In this document: one piece after another, positions 18,174 through 26,082 of the stretch
How the letters are laid out: each line of letters begins with the position of its first letter
Position numbering within the stretch: position 1 is the stretch's first letter
From: Glycocaulis sp050485565
Lineage (GTDB): Bacteria > Pseudomonadota > Alphaproteobacteria > Caulobacterales > Maricaulaceae
Length of the DNA stretch: 64,000 nucleotides
Assembly: GCF_050485565.1 (NCBI RefSeq)
Contig: NZ_JBJHBQ010000009.1
Span: forward strand, 1-64,000
Direction of reading: 5' to 3'
Position numbers and translations under genes: made by a program
The notes under the pieces: generated by a model
What the model saw: the letters and a program-made list of their open reading frames with translations, nothing else
What the model was told of the DNA's origin: nothing
Databases searched by the model: none

Positions 18174-19481
18174 ATGAGCGATCTGTTTCAACCCGCCGGC
18201 CTTGAAAGCGACGCTCCGCGTCCGCTGGCCGACCGTCTGCGTCCGCAAAAGCTGGACGAGGTGGTGGGGCAGGACCATGTGCTGGGGCCTGACAGCCCGC
18301 TGGGGCGCATGCTGGCGCAGGGGCGGCTATCCTCGATCATTCTCTGGGGACCGCCAGGCGTCGGCAAGACTACCATTGCCCGCCTGCTGGCCGAGGCATC
18401 AGGGCTGGAGTTTCACCCGCTCTCTGCGGTGTTCTCCGGTGTCGCCGATCTGAAAAAAGCGTTCGAGCAGGCGCGTGGCCGCCGCGCGGCAGGCAAGGGC
18501 ACGTTGCTGTTCGTGGACGAGATACACCGCTTCAACCGCGCGCAGCAGGATGGCTTCCTGCCCGTGGTGGAGGAGGGGGTGGTGACGCTGGTCGGGGCGA
18601 CGACCGAGAATCCCAGCTTTGAGCTGAATGCCGCGCTTCTGTCTCGCTGTCAGGTTCTGGTGCTCAAACGTCTGGATGAGGCTGCGCTGGAATTACTGCT
18701 GAAGCGGGCGGAAGCGGCAGAGGGCCATGAACTGCCCTTGTCGCCGGAGGCCCGCGAGGCGCTGATAGCGATGGCGGACGGGGACGGGCGCTATCTGCTG
18801 AACCTTGCCGAGGAAGTGCTGCGGCTGGAGCTTGAAGCCCCGCTGTCCACGCCGGAGCTGGGCCAGTTCCTGCAACGCCGCGCGCCCGTCTATGACAAGG
18901 ACCGCGAGGAGCACTACAATCTCATCTCCGCCCTGCACAAATCGGTGAGAGGCTCAGACCCTGATGCGGCGCTCTACTGGCTGGCGCGCATGCTGGGTGC
19001 GGGCGAGGATCCGCTGTTTCTGGCCCGGCGCATCGTGCGCATGGCCAATGAGGATATCGGCCTTGCCGACCCGACCGCCATTCATGCCGCGCTGGCCGCC
19101 AAGGAAACGTATGAGTTTCTGGGCAGCCCGGAAGGCGAGCTGGCGCTGGCGCAGGCGGTGGTGCATCTGGCCTGCGCGCCCAAATCCAATGCTGTCTATG
19201 TAGCGTGGAAGGGCGCCCAGCGCCTCGCCGGAGAGACCGGCTCGCTCATGCCGCCCGCCCATATCCTCAACGCGCCAACCCGGCTGATGAAGGATCAGGG
19301 CTATGGCAAGGGCTATGAATACGATCACGATGCGCCGGGCGGCGTGTCGGGTCAGGACTATTTCCCGGACGCCATGAAAGACCGCCCACGCCTCTATGAA
19401 CCGAAGGATTCAGGGCGCGAAGCGGCCATTGCCGAGCGGCTGACGCGCTGGCGTGCGCTGAGGGAGAAGCGGCGGGGGTAG
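18174..19481 (+). CDS. rarA: replication-associated recombination protein RarA (MgsA)
   Basis: 435-aa AAA+ ATPase related to clamp-loader subunits that acts at stalled replication forks. Walker A GPPGVGKT is at about residues 59-66 and Walker B LLFVDEIH at about 111-118; the sensor-1 region reads GATTENPSFELN, typical for this family. The C-terminal half carries the MgsA tetramerisation domain (HKSVRGSDPDAALYWLARML). ATG 18174 (MSDLFQPAG) is preferred; ATG 18162 is possible but has its AGGGGG box only one base away. The region 18156-18172 is a GGGGGC/GCCCCC inverted repeat covering the start region. Confidence 0.93.
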   Translation: MSDLFQPAGLESDAPRPLADRLRPQKLDEVVGQDHVLGPDSPLGRMLAQGRLSSIILWGPPGVGKTTIARLLAEASGLEFHPLSAVFSGVADLKKAFEQARGRRAAGKGTLLFVDEIHRFNRAQQDGFLPVVEEGVVTLVGATTENPSFELNAALLSRCQVLVLKRLDEAALELLLKRAEAAEGHELPLSPEAREALIAMADGDGRYLLNLAEEVLRLELEAPLSTPELGQFLQRRAPVYDKDREEHYNLISALHKSVRGSDPDAALYWLARMLGAGEDPLFLARRIVRMANEDIGLADPTAIHAALAAKETYEFLGSPEGELALAQAVVHLACAPKSNAVYVAWKGAQRLAGETGSLMPPAHILNAPTRLMKDQGYGKGYEYDHDAPGGVSGQDYFPDAMKDRPRLYEPKDSGREAAIAERLTRWRALREKRRG

Positions 19482-19573
19482 CCCCAACTATATCGCGAAG
19501 GCGAAATCTCTTGCGAACTTCCCTGTTTCTGTAATGAATCCTCCACTTTTCATTTCACGGGGAGGACAGGGGA

Positions 19574-19951
19574 ATGAAAGTCGAGAAACTCCATATTATT
19601 ATTGGCCTTGTGTATGCCCTTGCGGGCATGGTGCTCGGCATGGTGATGGCCGAATCGGGCGATCACACCCAGCACGTAACCCACGCGCACGCCCTTCTGG
19701 TCGGGTTTGTGGTGTCGGCGGTTTACGCCATTCTTTACCGGGTCTGGGGGCTGGCGCAGGGCCTGCTGGCGCTGATCCAGTTCGCCCTGCACCATATCGG
19801 CGCCATCATCATGGTGATCGGGCTTTACATGCTCTATGGCGCGATCATGCCTGAAGAGCAGATCGGCCCGATCCTGGGCATTGCCAGCGCACTCGTCACC
19901 GCCAGCATGGCGCTGATGTTCTGGTTCATGGTCCGCCACAAGGATTCCTGA
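19574..19951 (+). CDS. small four-TM membrane protein with conserved histidines
   Basis: 125-aa protein with four predicted membrane helices (about 7-26, 41-60, 68-92 and 98-119). Histidines cluster at THAHALLVGF and at ALHHIGAII, a pattern reminiscent of the haem-ligand helices of cytochrome-oxidase subunit I-like proteins; I recall similar small proteins in other alphaproteobacteria but their role is not established. It has a strong ribosome-binding site (GGGGAGGA). It appears to be a single-gene unit between rarA and the nitroreductase operon. Function is unknown; haem binding is only a suggestion. Confidence 0.75.
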   Translation: MKVEKLHIIIGLVYALAGMVLGMVMAESGDHTQHVTHAHALLVGFVVSAVYAILYRVWGLAQGLLALIQFALHHIGAIIMVIGLYMLYGAIMPEEQIGPILGIASALVTASMALMFWFMVRHKDS

Positions 19952-19980
19952 TTACGCGATAGCCGGAACCGGCTTGCCAA

Positions 19981-20018
19981 TCGTTTAGCGTTGAACTAAA
20001 AAGTTCAACGCTAAACGA
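19981..20018. promoter_or_regulatory. 38-bp perfect palindrome, probable MarR operator
   Basis: TCGTTTAGCGTTGAACT (19981-19997) is repeated as a perfect inverted copy at 20002-20018 around the spacer AAAA. It ends 11 bp before the start codon of the nitroreductase gene and so overlaps the leader or promoter. The operon also encodes a MarR-type repressor, for which such a palindrome is the expected operator (inference). Confidence 0.8.
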
Positions 20019-20029
20019 AAGGGCGAGCC

Positions 20030-21184
20030 ATGACATCGCGCAGACAGGTATTACGGCTTATCGGGGGTTCAGCGGCGGCTCTGGCCGCTATCGGTGCAGG
20101 CGGGGCGGCCTTCGTGGCCACGCGCGAACCGGTGGCGGCCCAGCGCCCGTGGTCTGACGCAGCACGGGGCGGTTTTGGCGAGCCGCGTCTCGAAGCGCTG
20201 GCCTGGGCGATCCTTGCGCCCAATCCGCATAATCGCCAGCCTTGGCTGTTCGCGCTCGCGGGCGATGACACGATCATGGTCCATTGCGACCTGGCCCGGC
20301 GGCTGCCGCAAACCGATCCGTTCGACCGGCAGATCGTCATCGGCTTTGGCTGCATGCTGGAGCTGCTAAGGATGGCGGCGGCAGAGCAGGGCCATTACGC
20401 GCATATCGAGCTTTTTCCGGAAGGTGAACCGCAGCCGCGCCTTGATGGACGCGCAATCGCCCATGTGCGTCTGGAGGCGGGCGGGCAGGCAGACCCGCTT
20501 TTTGCGCATGCAAGCTCAAGGCGCTCCAACAAGGAGGTGTTTGACACCCGCCGTCCGGTCAGCGCGCAGGTATTGTCGGATCTGGTGGGCCACGCTGCTC
20601 CTCTCCTGCGAACCGAGGTGATGGCTGACCCGGAGGGCATTGCGGCGCTGCGCGCGCTGACATGGCGCGCCATGGAGACAGAGCTGACCACGGCCGATGC
20701 CCTCAATGAGAGCATCGAGCTGATGCGCATTGGCCGGGCCGAGATAGAGGCGAATCCGGACGGTATTGCGCTGTCCGGCGCGGCCATGGAGCTGATGAAC
20801 CGGGCCGGGCTGGTCACCCGCGCCAGCCTGTCTGATCCGCGCTCACCTGCTTTCGGTCAGACGCTCACCCTCTATGAAAGCCTGACGTACTCGGCCATGG
20901 CCCATATCGCGCTGGTCTCGCCGGGTAACACGCGTGCAGAGCAGATCAGGGCCGGGCGTGACTGGCTGCGTCTGAACCTGGCCGCTACCGCGTCGGGGCT
21001 GGGCCTGCATCCGCTCAGCCAGGCTTTGCAGGAATTTCCCGAGATGGCGGCGCATTATGAGGAGGCGCATGCGCGCCTTGCCCCCGATGGCGGCACCGTG
21101 CAAATGCTGGGACGGGTGGGATATGGCCCCCAAACGGCGCCCACCCCGCGCTGGCCGCTGGAAACAAGGATTGTGAGCGTTTGA
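20030..21184 (+). CDS. Tat-exported Acg-family nitroreductase-like protein
   Basis: 384-aa protein with a twin-arginine-type signal (SRRQVLRLIGGSAAALAAI) that suggests export of a folded, cofactor-loaded protein. The rest resembles the Acg/FMN-binding nitroreductase family: APNPHNRQPWLF near residue 63 is the flavin-contact motif of that group, and a second nitroreductase-like half follows (ASSRRSNKEVFD, then GLGLHPLSQALQEFPEM). The substrate is unknown. It forms an operon with the following marR gene, overlapping it by 4 bp, behind a strong palindrome, which suggests induction by a small toxic compound. Confidence 0.8.
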   Translation: MTSRRQVLRLIGGSAAALAAIGAGGAAFVATREPVAAQRPWSDAARGGFGEPRLEALAWAILAPNPHNRQPWLFALAGDDTIMVHCDLARRLPQTDPFDRQIVIGFGCMLELLRMAAAEQGHYAHIELFPEGEPQPRLDGRAIAHVRLEAGGQADPLFAHASSRRSNKEVFDTRRPVSAQVLSDLVGHAAPLLRTEVMADPEGIAALRALTWRAMETELTTADALNESIELMRIGRAEIEANPDGIALSGAAMELMNRAGLVTRASLSDPRSPAFGQTLTLYESLTYSAMAHIALVSPGNTRAEQIRAGRDWLRLNLAATASGLGLHPLSQALQEFPEMAAHYEEAHARLAPDGGTVQMLGRVGYGPQTAPTPRWPLETRIVSV

Positions 21185-21639
21185 GCAAGGATAGCGGACA
21201 GGCAGGGCAAGCGATTTTCGCGGCGCTCAACGAGATTGCGATCATCGGCCAGCTGTCCGGCAATGCCTTTTTGAAAGTGATGCCCGACGGGCTGCAGCTT
21301 GCCCAGTTCGGCGTGCTCAACCACATGGTCCGGCTGGGTGATGGCTGGACGCCGGTGCGGCTGGCCAGCGCCTTTCAGGTTACCAAGGGCGCGATGACCA
21401 ATACGCTGCAGCGCCTTGAGGCGCGCGCTCTGGTGCGCATCGAGCCTGACCCGGCTGACGGCCGCTCCAAGCGCGTGTTCATCACCGAAGCGGGCAGGGC
21501 AATGCATCAGCGCTGCCTTGCCGCCCTCGGGCCGGAACTGGCAGCGCTGGAAGCCGCGCTTGGCGGTGAGCTCTTTACCCGCCTCCTGCCGGACCTGCAG
21601 GCTTTGCGCGTACATCTGGATGCAGCCCGGTCAGGCTGA
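21181..21639 (+). CDS. MarR-family transcriptional regulator
   Basis: 152-aa winged-helix regulator. The helix-turn-helix lies at about 58-85 (RLASAFQVTKGAMTNTLQRL), followed by the wing with the DPADGRSKRVFITEAGRAM motif typical of MarR proteins. The start is TTG 21181, overlapping the upstream stop (TTGA). It is the likely repressor of its own operon, acting at the palindrome at 19981-20018. Confidence 0.9.
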   Translation: MSKDSGQAGQAIFAALNEIAIIGQLSGNAFLKVMPDGLQLAQFGVLNHMVRLGDGWTPVRLASAFQVTKGAMTNTLQRLEARALVRIEPDPADGRSKRVFITEAGRAMHQRCLAALGPELAALEAALGGELFTRLLPDLQALRVHLDAARSG

Positions 21640-21692
21640 CTGGGCACGCCCGCCCTTGCGTGGGTGATGGAGCGGGCCTAACCCTGCTGGCG

Positions 21693-22076
21693 ATGGTTCC
21701 CTTTCTTCTCATCGCTGCGGGCGGCGCGCTTGGGGCGCTCGGACGCTACGCGCTGGCGGCGTTTGTCGACGGGCGTCTGGGCGGGCGCTTTCCGTGGGGT
21801 ACGCTCGCGGTCAATTTCACAGGCGCTGCCCTGATCGGCGCCCTGGCCGGGCTATGGCTGTCAGATGACGGTGCGGCGGGCACGGCCTGGATGTTTCTCG
21901 TGATCGGCGTGCTGGGCAGCTATACGACCGTGTCGTCCTTTTCACTGCAGACGCTGGAACTGTTTCAGGCGGGCCGCATCGCGGCGGCTGGCGCGCTGGC
22001 CCTCCTGTCGCTGACAGGCTGCCTGATGCTGGCCTGGGGCGGGTTTGCGCTTGTGGCCATGCTGGCGGGCGCATGA
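21693..22076 (+). CDS. crcB: fluoride channel FluC/CrcB, first copy
   Basis: 127-aa four-helix fluoride exporter of the inner membrane. Signature features: GGALGALGRY (helix 1), WGTLAVNFTGAALIG (helix 2) and GSYTTVSSFS (the Phe-box and helix-break region in helix 3; here one of the usual TTFS motifs reads TTVSS). ATG 21693 (MVPFLLIAAGG) gives the normal family length; a GTG at 21660 is possible. It overlaps the second crcB by ATGA. Confidence 0.9.
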   Translation: MVPFLLIAAGGALGALGRYALAAFVDGRLGGRFPWGTLAVNFTGAALIGALAGLWLSDDGAAGTAWMFLVIGVLGSYTTVSSFSLQTLELFQAGRIAAAGALALLSLTGCLMLAWGGFALVAMLAGA

Positions 22077-22471
22077 CGGTGCGTGCCTCCATCCTGCTGG
22101 CAGTGGCCGCCGGAGGCGCGCTTGGCGCGCTTGCCCGCTATGCGCTGGCGCTGGCGTTGACAGGTGACGGTTTGCCGTGGGGGACGCTGGCGGCCAACGG
22201 ATCTGGCTCCCTGCTGATTGGCCTTTATGCCGGCGCGATGGTGTGCGGACGGATACAGCCCGGACCGGTGCAGCGGCATTTCGTGGTGACGGGGTTTTGC
22301 GGCGGGTTCACCACTTTCTCCATCTTCAGTCTGGAGATCGTTCTGCTTGCCGGAACGGGCGAGGCGGGCCTGGCCCTTCTCTACCTCGCCCTGTCGATCG
22401 TGTTGTGGTTTGCCGGCGTGGCCACGGGCTGGAAGCTGGCCGGTGCAAGGCTGAGCCCGGCCCGGCCCTGA
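22073..22471 (+). CDS. crcB: fluoride channel FluC/CrcB, second copy
   Basis: 132-aa paralogue of the upstream gene, with the more canonical motif GFCGGFTTFSIFSLE and GGALGALARYALAL at the N-terminus. FluC works as an antiparallel dimer; tandem paralogues are known in some bacteria and can form heterodimers with each subunit fixed in one orientation. The 4-bp overlap supports cotranslation of both subunits. Confidence 0.93.
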   Translation: MTVRASILLAVAAGGALGALARYALALALTGDGLPWGTLAANGSGSLLIGLYAGAMVCGRIQPGPVQRHFVVTGFCGGFTTFSIFSLEIVLLAGTGEAGLALLYLALSIVLWFAGVATGWKLAGARLSPARP

Positions 22472-22531
22472 CCACCGCCAGCAGAGCGTCTGCCTTGCAG
22501 GCGAGCCTGCACAGCACTATCCCTTCGCGCC

Positions 22532-23515
22532 ATGAGCAAGGTTGAAACCCGCACCGTGGCCCCTGACGAGGCTGATATCAGGCTGGACCGCTGGTTCAGG
22601 CGGCATTTTCCCCATGTCACGCATGGCGCACTGGAAAAGCTTTTGCGCACCGGGCAGGTGCGTGTCGATGGCGGACGGGTGAAGGGCAATCACCGGCTGG
22701 AGCCGGGACAGGAAGTGCGCATTCCGCCGCTGCCTGCGCCGGGCGAGGCTGCGCCGCCCAAGACCATCAGTGCCGAGGACAAGGCGTTTGCCCGCTCCAT
22801 GGTGCTCTATGAGGATGATACGCTCATCGCGCTGAACAAGCCGCCGGGCCTGCCCGTGCAGGGCGGCTCGAAAGTGGTGCGCCATCTCGATGGCCTGCTG
22901 GACGCGTTCGGTACTGGTGACAGGCGCCCGCGCCTTATTCACCGGCTGGACAAGGATACATCCGGCGTCATCGTGGTGGCCAAGGGTGCATCTAACGCGG
23001 CCTGGCTCGCCTCCCTGTTCAAGGGGCGCGATCTGGAAAAGACCTATTGGGCGATTGCGCTGGGCATCATGGTGCCACGCGCGGGCGAGATCACCGGCTA
23101 TATGAAGAAGACGGTGTCCAATCAGGGTGACCGGGAGCTGATGGTGGCTGCCCGTCATGGCGAGGAGGGCGCGCAATACGCGCTTACCCGCTATGCCACG
23201 GCAGATGAGGCGGGCCGCCGCGCGAGCTGGGTGGTCCTGCGCCCGGAGACGGGCCGCACCCACCAGCTGCGGGTGCATCTGGCCGCTGCCGGTCACGCCA
23301 TTCAGGGCGACGGAAAATATGTGTGTGATGTGCCACCGCTGGGCGGGGTATCGCAAAAGCTGCACCTGCATGCCCGCAAGCTGGTCATCCCGCGTGAGGG
23401 CAAGAAGCCGCTGGTTCTCGAAGCGCCGATGCCCAAGCACATGACCGACACGTTCGAGGCGCTAGGCTTTGATGCCGGTATGGATATGCGCGCGGTAGAG
23501 GCGCAGCTGGGATGA
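22532..23515 (+). CDS. 23S rRNA pseudouridine synthase, RluC/RluD family
   Basis: 327-aa RNA-modifying enzyme. An S4 RNA-binding domain occupies about residues 15-65 (IRLDRWFRRHFP), followed by the RluA-type catalytic domain with HRLDKDTSG, where D140 is the catalytic aspartate. The length and S4 domain fit RluC or RluD; RluC (positions 955/2504/2580 in E. coli) is my preference but is not provable here. It starts a tight three-gene set with the HAD phosphatase and ATP12 gene (4-bp overlaps). Confidence 0.9.
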   Translation: MSKVETRTVAPDEADIRLDRWFRRHFPHVTHGALEKLLRTGQVRVDGGRVKGNHRLEPGQEVRIPPLPAPGEAAPPKTISAEDKAFARSMVLYEDDTLIALNKPPGLPVQGGSKVVRHLDGLLDAFGTGDRRPRLIHRLDKDTSGVIVVAKGASNAAWLASLFKGRDLEKTYWAIALGIMVPRAGEITGYMKKTVSNQGDRELMVAARHGEEGAQYALTRYATADEAGRRASWVVLRPETGRTHQLRVHLAAAGHAIQGDGKYVCDVPPLGGVSQKLHLHARKLVIPREGKKPLVLEAPMPKHMTDTFEALGFDAGMDMRAVEAQLG

Positions 23516-24204
23516 GCGGTCTCAAGCTCGCCGTGTTTGACGTTGATGGCACGCTCATCGACAGCCGGGAGATCATCCACCGGGCGATGGACCGCGCCTT
23601 CACGCGCGCCGGGCTTGGCGAGATGTCTTATGACCGGGTGCGCATGATTGTCGGCCTTGAACTGTCCGAGGCGATTGCCCGGCTGGCGCCGCAGGATATT
23701 GGCCATGAGCGCCTCTCGCTGCTGTGCAATTACTACAAGGAAGCCTTCGTCGAACAGCGCGCCGACCCCGGCTTTGAAGAGCCGCTCTATGCGGGTGCGC
23801 TCGATACGCTGGTGCGCCTGAGCGATGAGGGCTGGCTGCTGGGCGTGGCCACCGGCAAGGCGCGCAGGGGGCTTGATATCGTGTTTGGCCATCATGGCCT
23901 GCACCGGTATTTCCAGACCCTGCAGACCGTCGATCACGGTGTCGGCAAGCCCAATCCGCGCATGGTGCTGGATGCGATGGCCGAGACGGGTGTGCGTCCG
24001 CATGAGACGGTCGTGATCGGTGATACCAGTTTTGACATGGCTATGGCCCGTTCTGCGGGCACGACGGCTCTGGGTGTAAGCTGGGGCTTTCACACTGCAG
24101 ATGAAATTGCCTCTGGCGGTGCCCATGAGATTCACGACAGCTACGACACGCTCAATGGCGCATTGAGCCGGTTTATGCCGGGTGAGGGGATAGCAGTACC
24201 ATGA
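23512..24204 (+). CDS. HAD-family phosphatase, Gph-like
   Basis: 230-aa haloacid dehalogenase-type hydrolase. Motif I DVDGT (D10, D12) contains the nucleophile and acid/base aspartates; the T of GVATGKARRG represents motif II, the lysine in VGKPNPRM motif III, and GDTSFDMAMARSAG motif IV. A helical cap domain lies between residues 20 and 85. This is the phosphoglycolate-phosphatase/beta-phosphoglucomutase subgroup; the substrate is not predictable. Start overlaps rluC by ATGA and stop overlaps the ATP12 gene. Confidence 0.9.
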   Translation: MSGLKLAVFDVDGTLIDSREIIHRAMDRAFTRAGLGEMSYDRVRMIVGLELSEAIARLAPQDIGHERLSLLCNYYKEAFVEQRADPGFEEPLYAGALDTLVRLSDEGWLLGVATGKARRGLDIVFGHHGLHRYFQTLQTVDHGVGKPNPRMVLDAMAETGVRPHETVVIGDTSFDMAMARSAGTTALGVSWGFHTADEIASGGAHEIHDSYDTLNGALSRFMPGEGIAVP

Positions 24205-24941
24205 GCATGTCCAAGGCGAAGGCGGAAAACCGCCCCCTGCCCAAGCGCTTCTATTCCGAAGCCAGCGCAGCCCCTTCGGATGCGGGTTGGGCCGTATTCC
24301 TCGACGGGCGGGCGGTGAAGACACCTGAGCGCCATGTGCTGGCGGCGCCTTGCGAGGCGCTGGCCGTGGAGATGGCGGCCGAGTGGGACGCGCAAGCCAA
24401 GGAGATCGACCCCTTCACCATGCCGCTGACGCGCCTGGCGCACGTGGCCATCGACCGGATGGAAGCGGCGCGCGCGGCGGCGGCAGAGGAAATTGTCCGG
24501 TTTGCGGGTACCGACCTTCTCTCCCATCGCAGTGATGACCCAGAACTCGCGGCCCGTCAGGCGGCAGGGTGGGACCCGCTGCTGGAATGGTCTGCAAAGG
24601 CGCTGGAAGCCCCGCTGAAGAGCGCGGCGACGGTGCTGGCGCTGGAGCAGCCGGAAGCCTCTCTGGGGGCCCTGCGAGCCCGTGCGGGCGCGCTGGACAA
24701 TTGGCGGCTGACAGCGCTGACCAGCGCGGTGCCACTATTGGGGTCTGCCGTGCTCGGTTTTGCGCTGCTGGAAGCCGAGATCGATGGCGAGCAGGCATTC
24801 GCGCTCTCATGGCTGGATGAGGACTATCAGGGCGAACGCTGGGGCGAGGACAGCGAGGCCGCCGAGGCAGCCGCCAACCGCAAGCGTGACCTCCTGGCCT
24901 GTGAACGCGTCTTCCGCCTGCTGGATGAGGCGGGCGTTTAG
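24201..24941 (+). CDS. ATP12 family F1-ATPase assembly chaperone
   Basis: 246-aa protein of the ATP12 family, known in mitochondria as the chaperone for the F1 alpha subunit and common in Alphaproteobacteria. Diagnostic stretches are KRFYSEA and WAVFLDGRAVKTPERHVLAAP at the N-terminus, and the central FAGTDLLSHRSDDPELAARQ followed by WDPLLEW. It is the last gene of the rluC-HAD-ATP12 set. Confidence 0.92.
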   Translation: MSMSKAKAENRPLPKRFYSEASAAPSDAGWAVFLDGRAVKTPERHVLAAPCEALAVEMAAEWDAQAKEIDPFTMPLTRLAHVAIDRMEAARAAAAEEIVRFAGTDLLSHRSDDPELAARQAAGWDPLLEWSAKALEAPLKSAATVLALEQPEASLGALRARAGALDNWRLTALTSAVPLLGSAVLGFALLEAEIDGEQAFALSWLDEDYQGERWGEDSEAAEAAANRKRDLLACERVFRLLDEAGV

Positions 24942-24997
24942 ACTTCCTTCATCGCCCGCAACGATGCTTGGCGCAGAATTGCACCGGGATAATGGCC

Positions 24998-25444
24998 ATG
25001 AAGCCTGTTCAGCTCTTTCTTGCGAGCCTTCTTGCACTGACCTGCGCGGCTGTAGCGCAGGCGCAGTCGCGCGGCTTTGAGGTGCCGGCTGACCATACCG
25101 CGCTCATTCGCCTGCCCGGCGATGCGGCCGCCATCATTATCGGTAATCCCAATATCGCGGATGCGACGCTCTATGATGCGCGCACCATCTTCGTGACGGG
25201 GCGTGTGTTCGGGCGCACCAACATGATCGCGCTCGATGATAATGGCCGCGTGCTCTACACCTCGGACCTGCTGGTCACCCAGTCGGGCCGGGGCAGCGTA
25301 CAGGTCTTCCGCAACACCGAACGCCAGAGCTATGTGTGCGCGCCCGAGTGCCAGGCCGTGCCGGTGATCGGCGATGCTTCAGACTGGTTCTCCGGCGTTT
25401 CCGGCCAGCAGGCCGACCGCACGGCGGCTGGCGGCGGACGCTAG
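24998..25444 (+). CDS. CpaC/secretin N-terminal-like pilus protein
   Basis: 148-aa secreted protein with a signal peptide at 1-24 (LFLASLLALTCAAVAQAQS). The middle matches the pilus/secretin N-terminal domain also seen at the start of CpaC in this window: compare RLPGDAAAIIIGNPNIADATLYDARTIF with the CpaC segment around residues 55-90. It lacks any secretin pore domain. Two cysteines (CAPEC) lie near residue 115. ATG 24998 is chosen because GGGA sits 8 bases before it. It probably works with the Tad secretin in the outer membrane or periplasm; this is inferred from domain and neighbours. Confidence 0.8.
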   Translation: MKPVQLFLASLLALTCAAVAQAQSRGFEVPADHTALIRLPGDAAAIIIGNPNIADATLYDARTIFVTGRVFGRTNMIALDDNGRVLYTSDLLVTQSGRGSVQVFRNTERQSYVCAPECQAVPVIGDASDWFSGVSGQQADRTAAGGGR

Positions 25445-25536
25445 ACATCACGCTTTTTTAACCAGGTTTTTTCACCGCGAATTAAGCGCGCCGCGCGATA
25501 CTCCTGCCCAGCAAACATGGCGGGGAGACGTAAGGC

Positions 25537-26082
25537 GTGTTTCTGAAGAGCCCGGTAAAGCGCGTGGCATCACGCATGGCGAAGGACAAGAAGGGCGCGA
25601 CCGCGGTCGAGTTCGCCCTTGTCGCCTTGCCATTTCTGGCGTTGCTGGGTGCCATTCTTGAAACCGCTCTGGTGTTCTTCGCCGGGATGATGCTGGAACA
25701 CGGGCTGTCGCAGTCCGCCCGCGAGATACGCACCGGGCAGCTTCAGCTGGCGGGCGGGTCGTCAGAGGCGTTCAGGAACTCGGTGTGCAGCCGCTCTGCG
25801 GGCCTGCTGCGTTGCAACCGCCTGCGCATCGATGTGCGTACGCTGGAAAGTTTTGGTGGTGCCACCGCTCTGCCGGTCGATGACGACGGCATGGTGGATC
25901 TCGACGAGGTGAGCTTCCTGCCGGGCAATCCGGGCGAGATCGTGCTGGTGCGTGCCTTCTACGACTGGTCACTGATCGTGCCCAATCTTGGCCTCGGCCT
26001 CTCGAACATGCCGGGCAATCGCCGCCTTCTCACGGCCACGGCTGCGTTCCGCAACGAACCCTTCCAGGAGGCCGTGCAATGA
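25537..26082 (+). CDS. TadE-like pseudopilin
   Basis: 181-aa protein with a TadE-type N-terminus: KKGATAVEFALVALPFLALL, a Gly-Ala cleavage region followed by a conserved Glu and a hydrophobic helix. It is therefore probably processed by the prepilin peptidase and forms part of the Flp pilus assembly. GTG 25537 follows a GGGAG site; ATG 25576 (MAKDKKG) is an alternative. It overlaps the next TadE-like gene by ATGA. Confidence 0.85.
   Translation: MFLKSPVKRVASRMAKDKKGATAVEFALVALPFLALLGAILETALVFFAGMMLEHGLSQSAREIRTGQLQLAGGSSEAFRNSVCSRSAGLLRCNRLRIDVRTLESFGGATALPVDDDGMVDLDEVSFLPGNPGEIVLVRAFYDWSLIVPNLGLGLSNMPGNRRLLTATAAFRNEPFQEAVQ

Noticed and set aside
21662..21701. Sequence before crcB that resembles parts of a fluoride riboswitch (GATGGAG, then TAACC, then GATGG).
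   Set aside because: The needed stems pair only with wobbles or two base pairs, and the 3' part overlaps the likely start codon of crcB. A covariance search with the Rfam fluoride riboswitch model would decide; without it the match looks accidental.
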